Part shown: positions 22,648 through 31,536 of the stretch, one piece after another
How the letters are laid out: every line of letters starts with the position of its first letter
How positions within the stretch are numbered: the stretch's first letter is position 1
NCBI GenBank assembly: GCA_002482965.1
Contig: DLGZ01000030.1
Span: 1 to 39,984 of the forward strand
Source: Verrucomicrobiaceae bacterium UBA7681
GTDB taxonomy: Bacteria; Verrucomicrobiota; Verrucomicrobiia; Verrucomicrobiales; Verrucomicrobiaceae
DNA length: 39,984 bases
Direction: 5' to 3'
Made by a program: the position numbers and the translations under genes
Notes under the pieces: generated by a model
Database searches by the model: none
Told to the model about the DNA's origin: nothing
Seen by the model: only the letters and a program-made list of their open reading frames with translations

Positions 22648-24750
22648 ATGGCATTCGCTATCTCTTCTGTTCAAAACGCCCTGTCAAAGAGCTCCAAGTA
22701 CTACGATGTGCTCATGGCCGTCGTCGTGGTGCTGATCCTCTCGCTGATGATCCTGCCGGTGCCGCCTTTCGTGCTGGACCTGCTGCTGGCCGTGAACCTG
22801 GCCATCTCGATGCTGCTGCTCATGCTCTCCATGTATGTGCCGCACATCCTGGAGTTCTCCACGTTTCCCTCGCTGCTGCTGGTCACCACGTTGTTCCGCC
22901 TTTCGCTGAACATCACCACCACGCGTCTCATCCTGCTGCACGCACACGCCGGGGACATTGTGTTCACGTTTGGCAACTTCGTCGTGGGCGGGAACTTTGT
23001 TGTCGGTGTGGTGATCTTCCTGATCATCACCATCGTGCAGTTTGTCGTCATCACCAAGGGGGCCGAGCGTGTGGCGGAAGTGGCGGCGCGCTTCACGCTG
23101 GATGCCATGCCAGGCAAGCAGATGAGCATCGATGCCGATCTGCGTGCCGGAAACATCACGCAGGAGGAGGCCAAGAGACGCCGCAGCGCGATCGAGAAGG
23201 AAAGCCAGCTCCATGGCTCCATGGACGGTGCGATGAAGTTCGTGAAAGGAGACGCCATCGCGGGCCTCATCATCACCGCCATCAACATCACCGCTGGCAT
23301 CGCCATCGGCACGTTGCAAAAGGGCTGGGAGATCGGCAAGGCGGTCACCACGTACTCCATTCTCACCATTGGAGACGGCCTCGTTTCTCAAATTCCCGCC
23401 CTGCTCATCTCCATCACCGCTGGCATGATCGTGACCCGCGTGGGCAATGAGGAAGAAGGCGGGGCGCTGGGTGGAGACGTGGGCAGGCAGCTCCTCTCGC
23501 AGCCCAAGGCGCTGATGATTGCCGCTGGCTTCATGTTTGGCTTTGCCCTGATCCCCGGCTTTCCCAAGATCCCGTTCATTTTCCTCGGCGTGGTGGCCGG
23601 GCTCATCGGCTTTGCCAATTACAAGACACAGGGCACGCCTGCCGACGTGAAGCACGACAAGCACAACCTGCCGGCCGCAGCCGCCAGCGGTGCGAAGCCT
23701 GCGATCAAGCAGCGCCGTGATGACGGGGATGAGTTTTCCGTCACCGTGCCTTTGCTCATGGATGTGTCTGCCGCCAGCCAGGACATGGTGGATGCCAATG
23801 CGATGAACGACGAGCTCATCCGCGTACGCAAAGCGCTGTATCATGATCTCGGCGTGCCGTTTCCGGGCATCCATCTTCGCTTCAATGAATCGCTCCCCAG
23901 CGGGCACTATAAAATACTGCTGCACGAGGTGCCCATCGCCGAAGGCATGTTCCGCAGTGACTGTGTTCTCGCGCGTGAAAAGCCAGACTCGCTGAGGATG
24001 CTGAACATTCCCTTCACGGAGGAGAAGCCCTTTCTGCGCGGCCTGCTGCCGCTGTGGGTGCCGAAGGATCGTGTGGCGGATCTGGAAAAGGCCAAGGTGC
24101 CCTTTCTCGCGCCCACGCAGGTGCTCACGTACCATCTGAGCGTCATCTTGAAACGCTACGCCGGTGACTTCATCGGCCTACAGGAGACGAAGTATCTGCT
24201 GGAGCAGATGGAGTCGCAGTTCCCCGAAGTGGTGCGCGAGGTGCAGCGTGTGCTGCCGGTGCAAAAGATCACCGAGGTCTTTCAGCGGCTGGTGCAGGAG
24301 GAAATTTCCATTCGCAATCTGCGCACCATTTTGCAGTCTCTCATTGAGTGGGGGCAGAAGGAGAAGGAGGCCGTGCTGCTGACCGAGTATGTGCGCTCTG
24401 GATTGAAGCGTTACATCAGCTACAAGTTCAGTCGTGGGCAGAACATCCTCGCCGTTTATCTGCTGGAGCCGGGGCTTGAGGAGAAGGTGCGCAAGGCGGT
24501 ACGGCAGACCTCGGCCGGTGCGTATCTGGCGCTGGAACCTGCTACGGTGAAGGCTCTGCTCAGCTCCGTGCGCAGGGAAGTCGGCAACATCATCGAGAGC
24601 AATCAGCGCCCCGTGCTGCTGACCTCGCTCGATGTGCGCCGCTACACCCGCAAGCTCATCGAGCAGGAGTTTTATGAGCTGCCCGTGCTCAGTCATCAGG
24701 AGCTCACAGAGGAGATCACCATCCAGCCGCTGGGACGCATTGCCGCATGA
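22648..24750 (+). CDS. sctV: Major export gate protein SctV (FHIPEP family)
   Basis: A 700-residue protein, the usual length for YscV/LcrD (704). The N-terminal half is membrane-embedded with about seven or eight hydrophobic segments (first at 22-37). The family signature runs from about 141 to 170 (RVAEVAARFTLDAMPGKQM, then SIDADLRAG). The cytoplasmic C-terminal domain starts near residue 350 and forms the nonameric ring that receives chaperone-substrate complexes and SctW/SctX. It includes FSVTVPLLMDVS, the HYKILLHEVPIAEG stretch and ALLSSVRREVGN near the end. The gene ends the yopN-to-yscV block; in Yersinia lcrR follows here, whereas in this genome a YscB-like chaperone does. Confidence 0.96.
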   Translation: MAFAISSVQNALSKSSKYYDVLMAVVVVLILSLMILPVPPFVLDLLLAVNLAISMLLLMLSMYVPHILEFSTFPSLLLVTTLFRLSLNITTTRLILLHAHAGDIVFTFGNFVVGGNFVVGVVIFLIITIVQFVVITKGAERVAEVAARFTLDAMPGKQMSIDADLRAGNITQEEAKRRRSAIEKESQLHGSMDGAMKFVKGDAIAGLIITAINITAGIAIGTLQKGWEIGKAVTTYSILTIGDGLVSQIPALLISITAGMIVTRVGNEEEGGALGGDVGRQLLSQPKALMIAAGFMFGFALIPGFPKIPFIFLGVVAGLIGFANYKTQGTPADVKHDKHNLPAAAASGAKPAIKQRRDDGDEFSVTVPLLMDVSAASQDMVDANAMNDELIRVRKALYHDLGVPFPGIHLRFNESLPSGHYKILLHEVPIAEGMFRSDCVLAREKPDSLRMLNIPFTEEKPFLRGLLPLWVPKDRVADLEKAKVPFLAPTQVLTYHLSVILKRYAGDFIGLQETKYLLEQMESQFPEVVREVQRVLPVQKITEVFQRLVQEEISIRNLRTILQSLIEWGQKEKEAVLLTEYVRSGLKRYISYKFSRGQNILAVYLLEPGLEEKVRKAVRQTSAGAYLALEPATVKALLSSVRREVGNIIESNQRPVLLTSLDVRRYTRKLIEQEFYELPVLSHQELTEEITIQPLGRIAA

Positions 24751-24790
24751 CATCCTTCATCACAATCTTCAACCCCTTGCGCCCCATAGC

Positions 24791-25207
24791 ATGAGCACCG
24801 TCTTGAATGAAATGATCTCCGTGCTGTGCGAAGAAACAGGCGTTGCTGTTCCCGCCGCTGATGCGCGAGGCATGCACGTCATCCGCATTGAGGGGCATGA
24901 GATGCGCATGCAGCCGCTGAATCAGGGCCGGTTCATTTTGCTCGGTGTCATCGGCAGGGCTGGGAGCATTGCTGAGAAGCGCGAGCAGTCGCGGCAGGCA
25001 TTGCTTTCCACCTGCCTGGGCTTGCAGGCCGTGCGCTTCAGCAAGCTGGGCACTGCCGAAGTACTCACCCTCGAACCGGAAAATGATGAGCTGGTGCTGT
25101 GGCTCTCCTTTGAAGACACGCGGGTTTCCATTTCCGCTTTTCTCCAGGCTGCAGAGTCCCTGATCAACGAGACCGAGTTCTGGAAAAACTGGCTCTCCAA
25201 TGTCTAA
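24791..25207 (+). CDS. yscB: YscB-like class I chaperone
   Basis: A 138-residue protein starting at the ATG at 24791 (MSTVLNEMISVLCEETG), inside a longer frame. Class I chaperone pattern: N-terminal helix, strands MHVIRIEGHEMRMQPL and RFILLGVIGRAG, a long helix with ALLSTCLGLQAVRF, strands AEVLTLEPENDELVLWLSFED, and a terminal helix AFLQAAESLINETEFWKNWL. YscB forms a heterodimer with SycN that binds YopN. The position right before the secretin gene (8-nt overlap) is that of yscB in Yersinia, which supports the name. A 40-nt gap separates it from sctV. Confidence 0.72.
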   Translation: MSTVLNEMISVLCEETGVAVPAADARGMHVIRIEGHEMRMQPLNQGRFILLGVIGRAGSIAEKREQSRQALLSTCLGLQAVRFSKLGTAEVLTLEPENDELVLWLSFEDTRVSISAFLQAAESLINETEFWKNWLSNV

Positions 25208-27236
25208 CGCCATGCGACACCTCAGCTTCATCTACACTCTCCTTCTGGCCGCCCCCATTTTTGGGCAGTTACTACCGCCGGCGCAGGACTATGACCGCGT
25301 GCCCTGGCGCACCAAGCGCATCACGCTTTCCGCGCATCAGCGTGCGGTACGGGATGTGCTCAAGGAGTTTGCCACCTTGCAGAGCCTGCCTATTTCCGTG
25401 AGCGACGCCGTCAAGGGTGTCATCAGTGGCAACTTTCAGGAGGTGGAAACATCGAAGCTGCTTGATCTCATCTGCGAAGCTCACGGTCTCGTCTGGTTCT
25501 ATGATGGGGTGCGGATGATCATTGAGACATCGGACGAAGTTTTCTCCCGTCCGCTTTCGCTGCCGTATGTGACGGCGTACTCTCTCAATGATGTGCTCCT
25601 CAGTGTTGGCTACGCCAGTGGGCCAAAGGGCAGGGAAGTGCAGGTGAAAACGGGGCATCGCCCGGGCGTCATCCTGCTGGTGGGCGGTGCGCAGTTCATC
25701 CAGGCCACCGAAGCGCTGGCGCGTGATCTCGACAATCAGGAGAGCCACCGCGTCAATGATCAGATCACCGTCCGCACCTTCCGGCTGAACTATGCCTCCG
25801 CGAGTGACCTCACCGTGAACAACAGCGGCACTTCGTCGCGCATCATTCCCGGTGTCGTCAGAAACCTGCAAAACCTGATGGCGAATCAGGTGCCCGGAAG
25901 CCAGCTTTCTGCGGGCAACGAAGACACCGACACCCGGCGCACGCATTCCGGACTGCGCGGCACGGGCCTCGCCGCCATCGGCAATTCCAATGCCGGTGCC
26001 CAGCCACCGCCTTTCAATCCCTACGACCCTTACGGCACCCAGCAAAAAGCGGCTGGTGGGGCGAATGCGGGCGCTGGCAACAATGGCGGGGGCTTCGGTG
26101 CCGCGCCCAATGATCCACGTGCGCCGATGATCGTGGCGGACGTGCGCCTGAACGCCGTGCTCGTCCGGGACGTGGCGGCGCGCATGCCGTTGTATGAAGA
26201 ACTCATCCGCATGATCGACGTGCCGACCAAGGCCATTGAGATCAGCGCGGCCATTGTGGACATCGGTTCGGACAATCTGCGCAATGTGGGTGTGGAAATT
26301 CTTGGTCTGGGGAAAAAAGGCAACAACAACGCGCGCCTGGGCTTTGATGCGGACAGAGGCGTCTTCGATGGCAACAACACTCAGGGGCAGACTCCGAGTT
26401 TCTTTGACAGCTCCAATCTCGCGCGTGGTGCCGGCTTGAACGCCACCGCACTCATCAGCGCCGGAGGCTTTGAAATGCTGAGCCGTCTTCGGGCGGTGGA
26501 GGAGGTGGGTGCCGCGCAGATCGTCTCCAGTCCCTCAGTTTTAACGATGGAAAACGTGCAGGCTGTAATCCGCACCGACGAAAAGGTTTATGTCAAAGTA
26601 GCAGGAAATCTTCAAGTGGACCTTTTCGACGTTACAGCCGGCGTGCAACTACGCGTGACACCCACTCTCGTGAATGAGAGCGGGCACACGGACTTTCGGC
26701 TGATCATCGACATCACCGACGGCAGTTTTTCCGACCAGCGCGTGGGTGAAATCCCCACCACGCGTGAGAGCGCCATCAATACCCAGGCGCTGGTGCCGGA
26801 GAACAAGACATTGCTGCTCGGTGGCTACTCCGTAGAGCGGCGTAACCGCAGCAGCAGGCAAGTGCCGCTGCTGGCCAAGGTGCCTCTGCTCGGAAAGCTC
26901 TTTTCCAACAACGCCCGCACGCACGAGCGCACCCAGCGCTTCTTCTTCATCACACCGCGCATCGTGGACCTGCGGAAGGAAGCCACCGATCCGGCCGCTT
27001 TTGGCAACCCTGGCAGCAATGACCTGGCGCTGCCAAGCTACCTCAGCAGCGACCAGCTTTCCAAACAGAAGGTGGATGATCTCGCGCGCCGCCTCGCCGC
27101 AGGCAATCAATCAGGCGGCAAGGCCTACAATCCGCCCCTGCCAGAGCCTGACCCCGGCTGGATCCCGCGTGCACTGCCGGTCGAGGAAAAACAGCCTATT
27201 TTGCTTCCACCCGCCTCCGGTTCTTCTCGTCCATGA
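25200..27236 (+). CDS. sctC: Outer-membrane secretin SctC
   Basis: A 678-residue secretin with an N-terminal signal sequence (MRHLSFIYTLLLAAPIFGQ; the ATG at 25212 may be the true start). N0/N1 domains follow from about 35 (RITLSAHQRAVRDVLKEFA; SVSDAVKGVISGNFQ), then an N3-type domain interrupted by a Gly/Asn/Pro-rich insert (about 240-300). The C-terminal secretin pore domain includes VGAAQIVSSPSVLTMEN and the strongly conserved VPLLAKVPLLGKLF with FFFITPRIVD. About 15 subunits form the gated ring through which the needle passes. YscC needs the pilotin YscW; no pilotin gene is visible in this window. Confidence 0.95.
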   Translation: MSNAMRHLSFIYTLLLAAPIFGQLLPPAQDYDRVPWRTKRITLSAHQRAVRDVLKEFATLQSLPISVSDAVKGVISGNFQEVETSKLLDLICEAHGLVWFYDGVRMIIETSDEVFSRPLSLPYVTAYSLNDVLLSVGYASGPKGREVQVKTGHRPGVILLVGGAQFIQATEALARDLDNQESHRVNDQITVRTFRLNYASASDLTVNNSGTSSRIIPGVVRNLQNLMANQVPGSQLSAGNEDTDTRRTHSGLRGTGLAAIGNSNAGAQPPPFNPYDPYGTQQKAAGGANAGAGNNGGGFGAAPNDPRAPMIVADVRLNAVLVRDVAARMPLYEELIRMIDVPTKAIEISAAIVDIGSDNLRNVGVEILGLGKKGNNNARLGFDADRGVFDGNNTQGQTPSFFDSSNLARGAGLNATALISAGGFEMLSRLRAVEEVGAAQIVSSPSVLTMENVQAVIRTDEKVYVKVAGNLQVDLFDVTAGVQLRVTPTLVNESGHTDFRLIIDITDGSFSDQRVGEIPTTRESAINTQALVPENKTLLLGGYSVERRNRSSRQVPLLAKVPLLGKLFSNNARTHERTQRFFFITPRIVDLRKEATDPAAFGNPGSNDLALPSYLSSDQLSKQKVDDLARRLAAGNQSGGKAYNPPLPEPDPGWIPRALPVEEKQPILLPPASGSSRP

Positions 27237-28603
27237 GTGATGCCCGTCAACAATGGCTCCTGAAAGTGATCGCCGGCCCGCATCAGGGCGCGGAGATCGG
27301 CCTCTATGCGGGCAAGACGCTGGTGGGCAGTGATGATGAGTGCGATGTGGTGCTGCATGATGTGCTCGTCGCACCGCAGCACCTGGAAATCGATCTGGCA
27401 CCTTCTGGTATCAACGTCGCTCCACTGGGCGGGCGGGTATTTGTGAATGGCAGGCGCATCCGCGATGCGCGCCAGGTCGTGGCTGGGTTTTCGTTCCTCT
27501 CCATCGGCGGCTCTCATCTGGTGATCGGCCCAGCGGATGGCCCCTGGCCGCTGCTCTCCGCTGCGGATGTGCCAGAGCTGGAAAAGGAAACGGAGGCTGC
27601 TGCTGCTCCAGACAATGAGCCGAAGGAAGATGCCGCAGTGCCTGCGCAGTCTGCCTCAGCTCCCTCTTCGTCAGACCCGCCGCCTGCGAAGGCTCCTTCG
27701 CGTCTTGGCCCGGTCTTTGGCATTGTCTCGGGCCTGATCCTGCTGCTGGGCTGGGCATTCGTTTACAATGACTTCTTTTCCACCCGCAGTCTGAATGCTG
27801 AAGAGTTTCCCATTCCCGACAAGCCCATCGCCCGGGCCAGGGCGGTCGTCGAAGAGCTTGGCCTGGCTGGCAGCATCAAGCTGGAAGAAAATGCCGGAAG
27901 GCTCACCGCCGAGGGGTATGTGGACAGCGAGAACAAGCAGCGTGAACTGCAGGCCGTGTTTCGGGCCACCGTCCCCGGCATGCGCACCAAGATCTACAGC
28001 CTGGAAAAGATCGCCTCCAGCGCCCGCTCCCTGATCGACAACCAGCACCTGCCACTGACGGTTTCCAGCCTCAGTGAGGGCAAGATCAAAGTCACCGGCA
28101 AGCTCCCTTCCGCAGACGACTGGGTGCGCATGAAGCAGACGCTTCTCTCTGAGGTGCCCGGCATCAGCGAGATCGAAGACAGCGTGGAGATTGAGTCCAC
28201 ACGCCCCAGAACAGCGGGGCAGATGTACGCTGCCGCACCCGTTCCACTGCCCGGGACCGTGGCGCCTGCCGGCAGCTCTCCCGTCCACATCTCAGCGGTT
28301 GCGCCGCCGATTCCGACTGGCATTCCGCAGCCAGACCCGAACACGGATTTTCTCATCACCCCAGACACCATTGACACGCCTGAGTCCACGGTGGCGGCCA
28401 TCCGTTCGGGTGAAGATGGCCTTGGCTTCATCCGGCTCAGCACAGGCGGAGTTTACTTCACCGGCGCGCGCCTGCCCTACGGCGGAACGATTGCCAAGAT
28501 CGAAACCGACAAGGTCAGCATCATCGAAAAAGGCGAGCCCCGCATCCTGCATCAAGGCGATGCGGCCATGAAGACCAAGCCTATCACCTCCACCAAGCCA
28601 TGA
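27233..28603 (+). CDS. sctD: Inner-membrane ring protein SctD (FHA domain)
   Basis: A 456-residue bitopic protein. Residues 8-100 form the FHA-like cytoplasmic domain (GAEIGLYAGKTLVGS; CDVVLHDVLVAPQHLEI). A Pro/Ala/Glu-rich linker (105-157) follows, then one membrane segment (160-178, VFGIVSGLILLLGWAFVY) and periplasmic ring-building domains (about 195-340). The tail (about 375-450) is unlike the short one of YscD (419 residues in all) and contains a small beta domain (TGGVYFTGARLPYGGTIAKIE). SctD connects the SctC secretin to SctJ and, on the inside, to SctK of the sorting platform. It overlaps sctC by 4 nt and the next gene by 4 nt. Confidence 0.9.
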   Translation: MSDARQQWLLKVIAGPHQGAEIGLYAGKTLVGSDDECDVVLHDVLVAPQHLEIDLAPSGINVAPLGGRVFVNGRRIRDARQVVAGFSFLSIGGSHLVIGPADGPWPLLSAADVPELEKETEAAAAPDNEPKEDAAVPAQSASAPSSSDPPPAKAPSRLGPVFGIVSGLILLLGWAFVYNDFFSTRSLNAEEFPIPDKPIARARAVVEELGLAGSIKLEENAGRLTAEGYVDSENKQRELQAVFRATVPGMRTKIYSLEKIASSARSLIDNQHLPLTVSSLSEGKIKVTGKLPSADDWVRMKQTLLSEVPGISEIEDSVEIESTRPRTAGQMYAAAPVPLPGTVAPAGSSPVHISAVAPPIPTGIPQPDPNTDFLITPDTIDTPESTVAAIRSGEDGLGFIRLSTGGVYFTGARLPYGGTIAKIETDKVSIIEKGEPRILHQGDAAMKTKPITSTKP

Positions 28604-28872
28604 GCACAGACCTTCTCGCAGACAGCGCGCTCAAAGCCCGCCTCGACACCCCCGATTTTCAGGAAACGCTGGCCGCCGACAGTGATGGCAGTTTCTGCCA
28701 TGACACCGCATCCTATCTGGAAGCCTGGAGGCAGAGGATCAGGCATTATCAGGATGCGGGCGTCTCCACGGGAGAGTTTGCCTCCCTGACCCGGCTTTCC
28801 GCCGGCATCGACACCGCAGAGCGTGTCATCGAATTTTTTGTGAAACTGCAAAAGCTGCCGCCCCAGCAGTAG
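28600..28872 (+). CDS. YscE-like needle co-chaperone
   Basis: A 90-residue, probably all-helical protein placed between sctD and the needle gene, the position of yscE (66 residues). The helix pair SYLEAWRQRIRHYQDAG and TRLSAGIDTAERVIEFFVKLQK would fit the two-helix YscE fold. YscE and YscG together hold the needle subunit monomeric in the cytoplasm. Sequence similarity is weak; the call rests on size, helices and order. The start overlaps the sctD stop by 4 nt. Confidence 0.6.
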   Translation: MSTDLLADSALKARLDTPDFQETLAADSDGSFCHDTASYLEAWRQRIRHYQDAGVSTGEFASLTRLSAGIDTAERVIEFFVKLQKLPPQQ

Positions 28873-28917
28873 CACGAAAACCAAACCCAAAAGCACAACT
28901 CAAACACACACGTCATT
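28873..28917 (+). promoter_or_regulatory. C/A-rich leader of the needle gene
   Basis: The 45 nt before sctF are almost only A and C (three G, four T), with no SD and no possible stem. Such unstructured leaders can give strong initiation through ribosomal protein S1 and may raise the yield of the needle subunit, needed in far more copies than its operon neighbours. Confidence 0.35.
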
Positions 28918-29175
28918 ATGGCAATCCCTACATTCAGCCCCGCCTTGTTTGCCGACTCCGAGGTCTGGACCAAGATCAGAACCATGGCCACCACGCTCAA
29001 CACGGAGACGACGCAGGTCGTCACCGACGCCAGCACCACGGACTTCTCTGACCCAGGCTCCGTCGTTCTGCTACAGATGCGCGTCAATCAGGTCACCAAC
29101 GCCGCGACGGCCGTTTCCAACCTCGTGAAAGCGATTCAGGAGCCGTCCAAAAACGCCGTCTCAAACCTTCGCTAG
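28918..29175 (+). CDS. sctF: Needle subunit SctF
   Basis: An 85-residue helical-hairpin protein, nearly the same length as YscF (87). N-terminal disordered start, helix 1 (about 17-45), a short loop with DFSDPGS (the place of the conserved Pro turn), and helix 2 (50-82) ending VSNLVKAIQEPSKNAVSNL. In the family the C-terminal helix lines the needle channel. It lies between the genes for its likely chaperones (YscE-like before, SctG after). The start ATG is preceded by a long C/A-rich leader. Confidence 0.88.
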   Translation: MAIPTFSPALFADSEVWTKIRTMATTLNTETTQVVTDASTTDFSDPGSVVLLQMRVNQVTNAATAVSNLVKAIQEPSKNAVSNLR

Positions 29176-29201
29176 CATTCCCCGGTCACCCGCCAGCATT
29201 C

Positions 29202-29609
29202 ATGGTACACATCGACTCAGAACTCGTGCGGCTGCTCATGCGAGTGGGCTACGCCGCTGCATGGAACGGCCTCCATTCGGAGGCGCTGTCCATCTTTGAC
29301 GGCGTGGGTGCGGTGCGCCCGGAGAATGAAGTGCCGGTGATCGGCGCCTCAGTGGTGGCCATGCTTTCAGGCCACTACGACACGGCGGTGACGACCCTGC
29401 GCGAAGGCGCGCTAGGCCTCAATCCCGACAGCGCGCTGGCGCGCGCCCACCTCGGTGTGGCGCTGCGTCTGCGCGGGGATGAGGCGGCTGGCCTCTCCCT
29501 GCTGCAAGAAGTGGCCCAGCAAACCGGGGACGCAGACGCCGCCACCATGGCGCGCAATGTCGCGGACCTTCATTCAGACCAGCTCAAACCCAATCTCAGC
29601 CTGCTATGA
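29202..29609 (+). CDS. sctG: TPR chaperone of the needle subunit, YscG-like
   Basis: A 135-residue protein (YscG has 115) made of TPR-like helix pairs: LMRVGYAAAWNGLHSEALSIF, GASVVAMLSGHYDTAVTTLREG, and ARAHLGVALRLRGDEAAGLSLL. YscG wraps the hydrophobic C-terminal helix of the needle subunit and works with YscE. The gene follows sctF by 26 nt and overlaps sctI by 4 nt. Yersinia has yopR (yscH) between yscG and yscI; here it is absent. Confidence 0.82.
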   Translation: MVHIDSELVRLLMRVGYAAAWNGLHSEALSIFDGVGAVRPENEVPVIGASVVAMLSGHYDTAVTTLREGALGLNPDSALARAHLGVALRLRGDEAAGLSLLQEVAQQTGDADAATMARNVADLHSDQLKPNLSLL

Positions 29610-30043
29610 CCCCAGTCGCCATCGCCGCCGCCGCACCCGTGCCTGCGGCATTCAGCCAGACTCTGCCCGTCGCCAATGCCGCCTCTTCAATGGCGGATGT
29701 GGACCGCCTCCGCTCCCTCGTCGCGGGAGTGCAGCCTGCGGCAGGGAACGTCACGACCACGCCGCCCGTCAATCAGACTGACGAGGGAGGTTTCCGCACC
29801 TTGGGCGACTCCATTCTGGAAGGGGTGTCGAAGTTCAATTCCGGCTACAACGATTCGCTCAGCGGAATCACCGCCAAGATCGACGAAATCTCCAGGGCTG
29901 ATCCTCTGCAACTCGGCAACAACTTCGGCGAGATCATGTCCCTGCAGATTGAGATCGCCCGCTGGACCATGTCCGTCATGGGCGTGGACAATGCCTCCAA
30001 GGCCGGCACCAACACAATCAAGGAGCTGAGCAAAGGCGGCTGA
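29606..30043 (+). CDS. sctI: Inner rod protein SctI
   Basis: A 145-residue protein (YscI has 115). The N-terminal half is Ala/Pro/Ser-rich and flexible. The C-terminal half is helical (LGDSILEGVSKFNSGYNDSL; then LQIEIARWTMSVMGVDNASKAG), ending in TNTIKELSKGG; the final helix is the typical rod-polymerising part of the YscI/PrgJ family. The rod anchors the needle to the export gate and is an early substrate. It sits just before sctJ as in all Ysc-type clusters. Confidence 0.82.
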   Translation: MTPVAIAAAAPVPAAFSQTLPVANAASSMADVDRLRSLVAGVQPAAGNVTTTPPVNQTDEGGFRTLGDSILEGVSKFNSGYNDSLSGITAKIDEISRADPLQLGNNFGEIMSLQIEIARWTMSVMGVDNASKAGTNTIKELSKGG

Positions 30044-30095
30044 AGCTTCTTTGCACGTTGGTTTTCCCACACTCCCTAAACGCGATTTTTTCCCT

Positions 30096-30836
30096 GTGAC
30101 TGTACGCTTTTCCTTCCTCCTCCGCCTAATGCTGGTGCTCACCCTGTTCATGCTTGCCGCCTGCAGCAAGGTGCCTTTGTTCAGCGAGCTCAAGGAGGAG
30201 GAGTCCAACGAGATCATGGCCCACCTGCTGGAGCAGAGGATCGACTGCACCAAGGTGCCGGGGAAGGAGGGCCTGTGGATTCTCGAAGTCCCGCAGGAAG
30301 ATTTCGCGCTGGCCATGAGCACGCTGCAGGCCCTGGGGCTGCCCCGGCAAAAGCTCATGAAAATGGGCGACGTGTTTCAAAAAAGCGGCCTGGTCAGTTC
30401 ACCCACCGAAGAGCGCATTCGTTTCATCGATGCGCTGAGCCAGGAGCTTTCGGATACGCTGATGAAGGTGGATGGTGTGGTCGCCGCGAAGGTGCACATC
30501 GCCCTGCCCAACAACGATCCGCTGAGTGAGAAAACCCTGCTGCCATCGGCCGCGGTGTTCATCAAATTTCGTCCCGGCTACGATGTGGAAAGCTCCACGC
30601 CCGACTTGAAAAATCTCGTCACCAAATCGGTGGAGGGGCTCACCTTTGAAAATGTGGAGCTGGTCATGAGCCCGGCGGAAATCATGCCACCGAAGCCGAA
30701 AACGGAGTCATCCGGCTTCCTGGCGCAGTGGCAGCAGAAGCTTTCCCCCGGTGTCTTTGCCGCTGTCTGTGCAGGGGGCGGCTTTGTGCTCTCGGTGCTG
30801 GTCCTCGTGCTCATGCGCAAAAGAATCACCGCTTAA
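30096..30836 (+). CDS. sctJ: Inner-membrane ring lipoprotein SctJ
   Basis: A 246-residue lipoprotein when read from the GTG at 30096, chosen because it gives a proper signal peptide (Arg at 4 and 10, hydrophobic core) before a lipobox LAAC with the lipidated Cys at 23. The frame is open up to a TTG at 30051; an ATG at 30129 would leave no basic N-region. Two ring domains follow (VPLFSELKEEESNEIMAHLLEQ; then DTLMKVDGVVAAKVHIALP), and a C-terminal membrane anchor (about 215-238) before RKRITA. SctJ forms the inner ring around the export gate, concentric with SctD. Confidence 0.93.
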   Translation: MTVRFSFLLRLMLVLTLFMLAACSKVPLFSELKEEESNEIMAHLLEQRIDCTKVPGKEGLWILEVPQEDFALAMSTLQALGLPRQKLMKMGDVFQKSGLVSSPTEERIRFIDALSQELSDTLMKVDGVVAAKVHIALPNNDPLSEKTLLPSAAVFIKFRPGYDVESSTPDLKNLVTKSVEGLTFENVELVMSPAEIMPPKPKTESSGFLAQWQQKLSPGVFAAVCAGGGFVLSVLVLVLMRKRITA

Positions 30837-30849
30837 CACCCACCCACGA

Positions 30850-31536
30850 ATGAAGCCCAACAGCGGATGGTATGTGCAGCAGGCAAAGGTCAATCCGGAT
30901 CTTTTCCGGGTGATCTATGACTTCAACTGCCGCCCGCAGTTCTGGCTGCATTCCACGCTCATGGAAGGACTGCCACAGTCGGGTGTCGTCCGCGCGCTTG
31001 CGGGTGCCACGCATGGCAGCGGGCATCTTTCCTGCTGGCTGTCAAAAACGCTGGGGCTGGATCCCGGGGAAGTGGAGTGGGATTTCCAAGAGCCGCGCAG
31101 GCGTCTCACTTTGCTGGGTCCGGCATCCCTCGCTCGGCTGGCGTGTTTTGCGGGCGCCGCTCTTTGCTGGCGGCAGCTTTCAGCCATCATCGGGCGGGTG
31201 CAGATTCAAGAGGTCAAGACCGCGCTGGGTGAGGACGCTTATTCTTTTGCACTGCGTCGAGCGCGCCTGTTGGTCTCGCAGAATGACGCTGCCATATCGG
31301 TGGCTGGCGAGCCGCTGGTGGATCACGCGATCAACATGGGGTGGAATCTTCTGGCGACAGCGGCAAGCGACGACGCGGACTGCGTGCAGCAGCGTTTCAT
31401 GCTCAAGCTGCCGCCTGCGATTGCCAAAAAAACCGTCCGTCCCGTGGAGACGGAACTGCGCGCCCGCGCCTGGGGACTCATCCGCAAAATCACCCCTGCA
31501 GCCTTGAGCGAAGGAGAGTCCAAATGCTTTGCCTAG
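30850..31536 (+). CDS. sctK: Sorting platform protein SctK
   Basis: A 228-residue protein (YscK has 209) starting at the ATG at 30850 (MKPNSGWYVQQ), 13 nt after sctJ. It is soluble with an Ala/Leu-rich middle (LARLACFAGAALCWRQL) and a basic C-terminus. SctK links the cytoplasmic domains of SctD to SctQ and so fixes the six pods of the sorting platform. The family is poorly conserved; the call comes from length, the FNCRPQFWLH and WRQLSAII segments, and the position between sctJ and sctL. The end overlaps sctL by 13 nt. Confidence 0.82.
   Translation: MKPNSGWYVQQAKVNPDLFRVIYDFNCRPQFWLHSTLMEGLPQSGVVRALAGATHGSGHLSCWLSKTLGLDPGEVEWDFQEPRRRLTLLGPASLARLACFAGAALCWRQLSAIIGRVQIQEVKTALGEDAYSFALRRARLLVSQNDAAISVAGEPLVDHAINMGWNLLATAASDDADCVQQRFMLKLPPAIAKKTVRPVETELRARAWGLIRKITPAALSEGESKCFA

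Noticed and set aside
22392..23450. 352-codon open frame on the plus strand
   Set aside because: Out-of-frame reading through sctY and sctV, both of which are clear genes.
22684..24135. 483-codon open frame on the minus strand
   Set aside because: Antisense to sctV; composition extreme in His, Glu, Gln and Arg, as expected for the reverse of a membrane protein gene.
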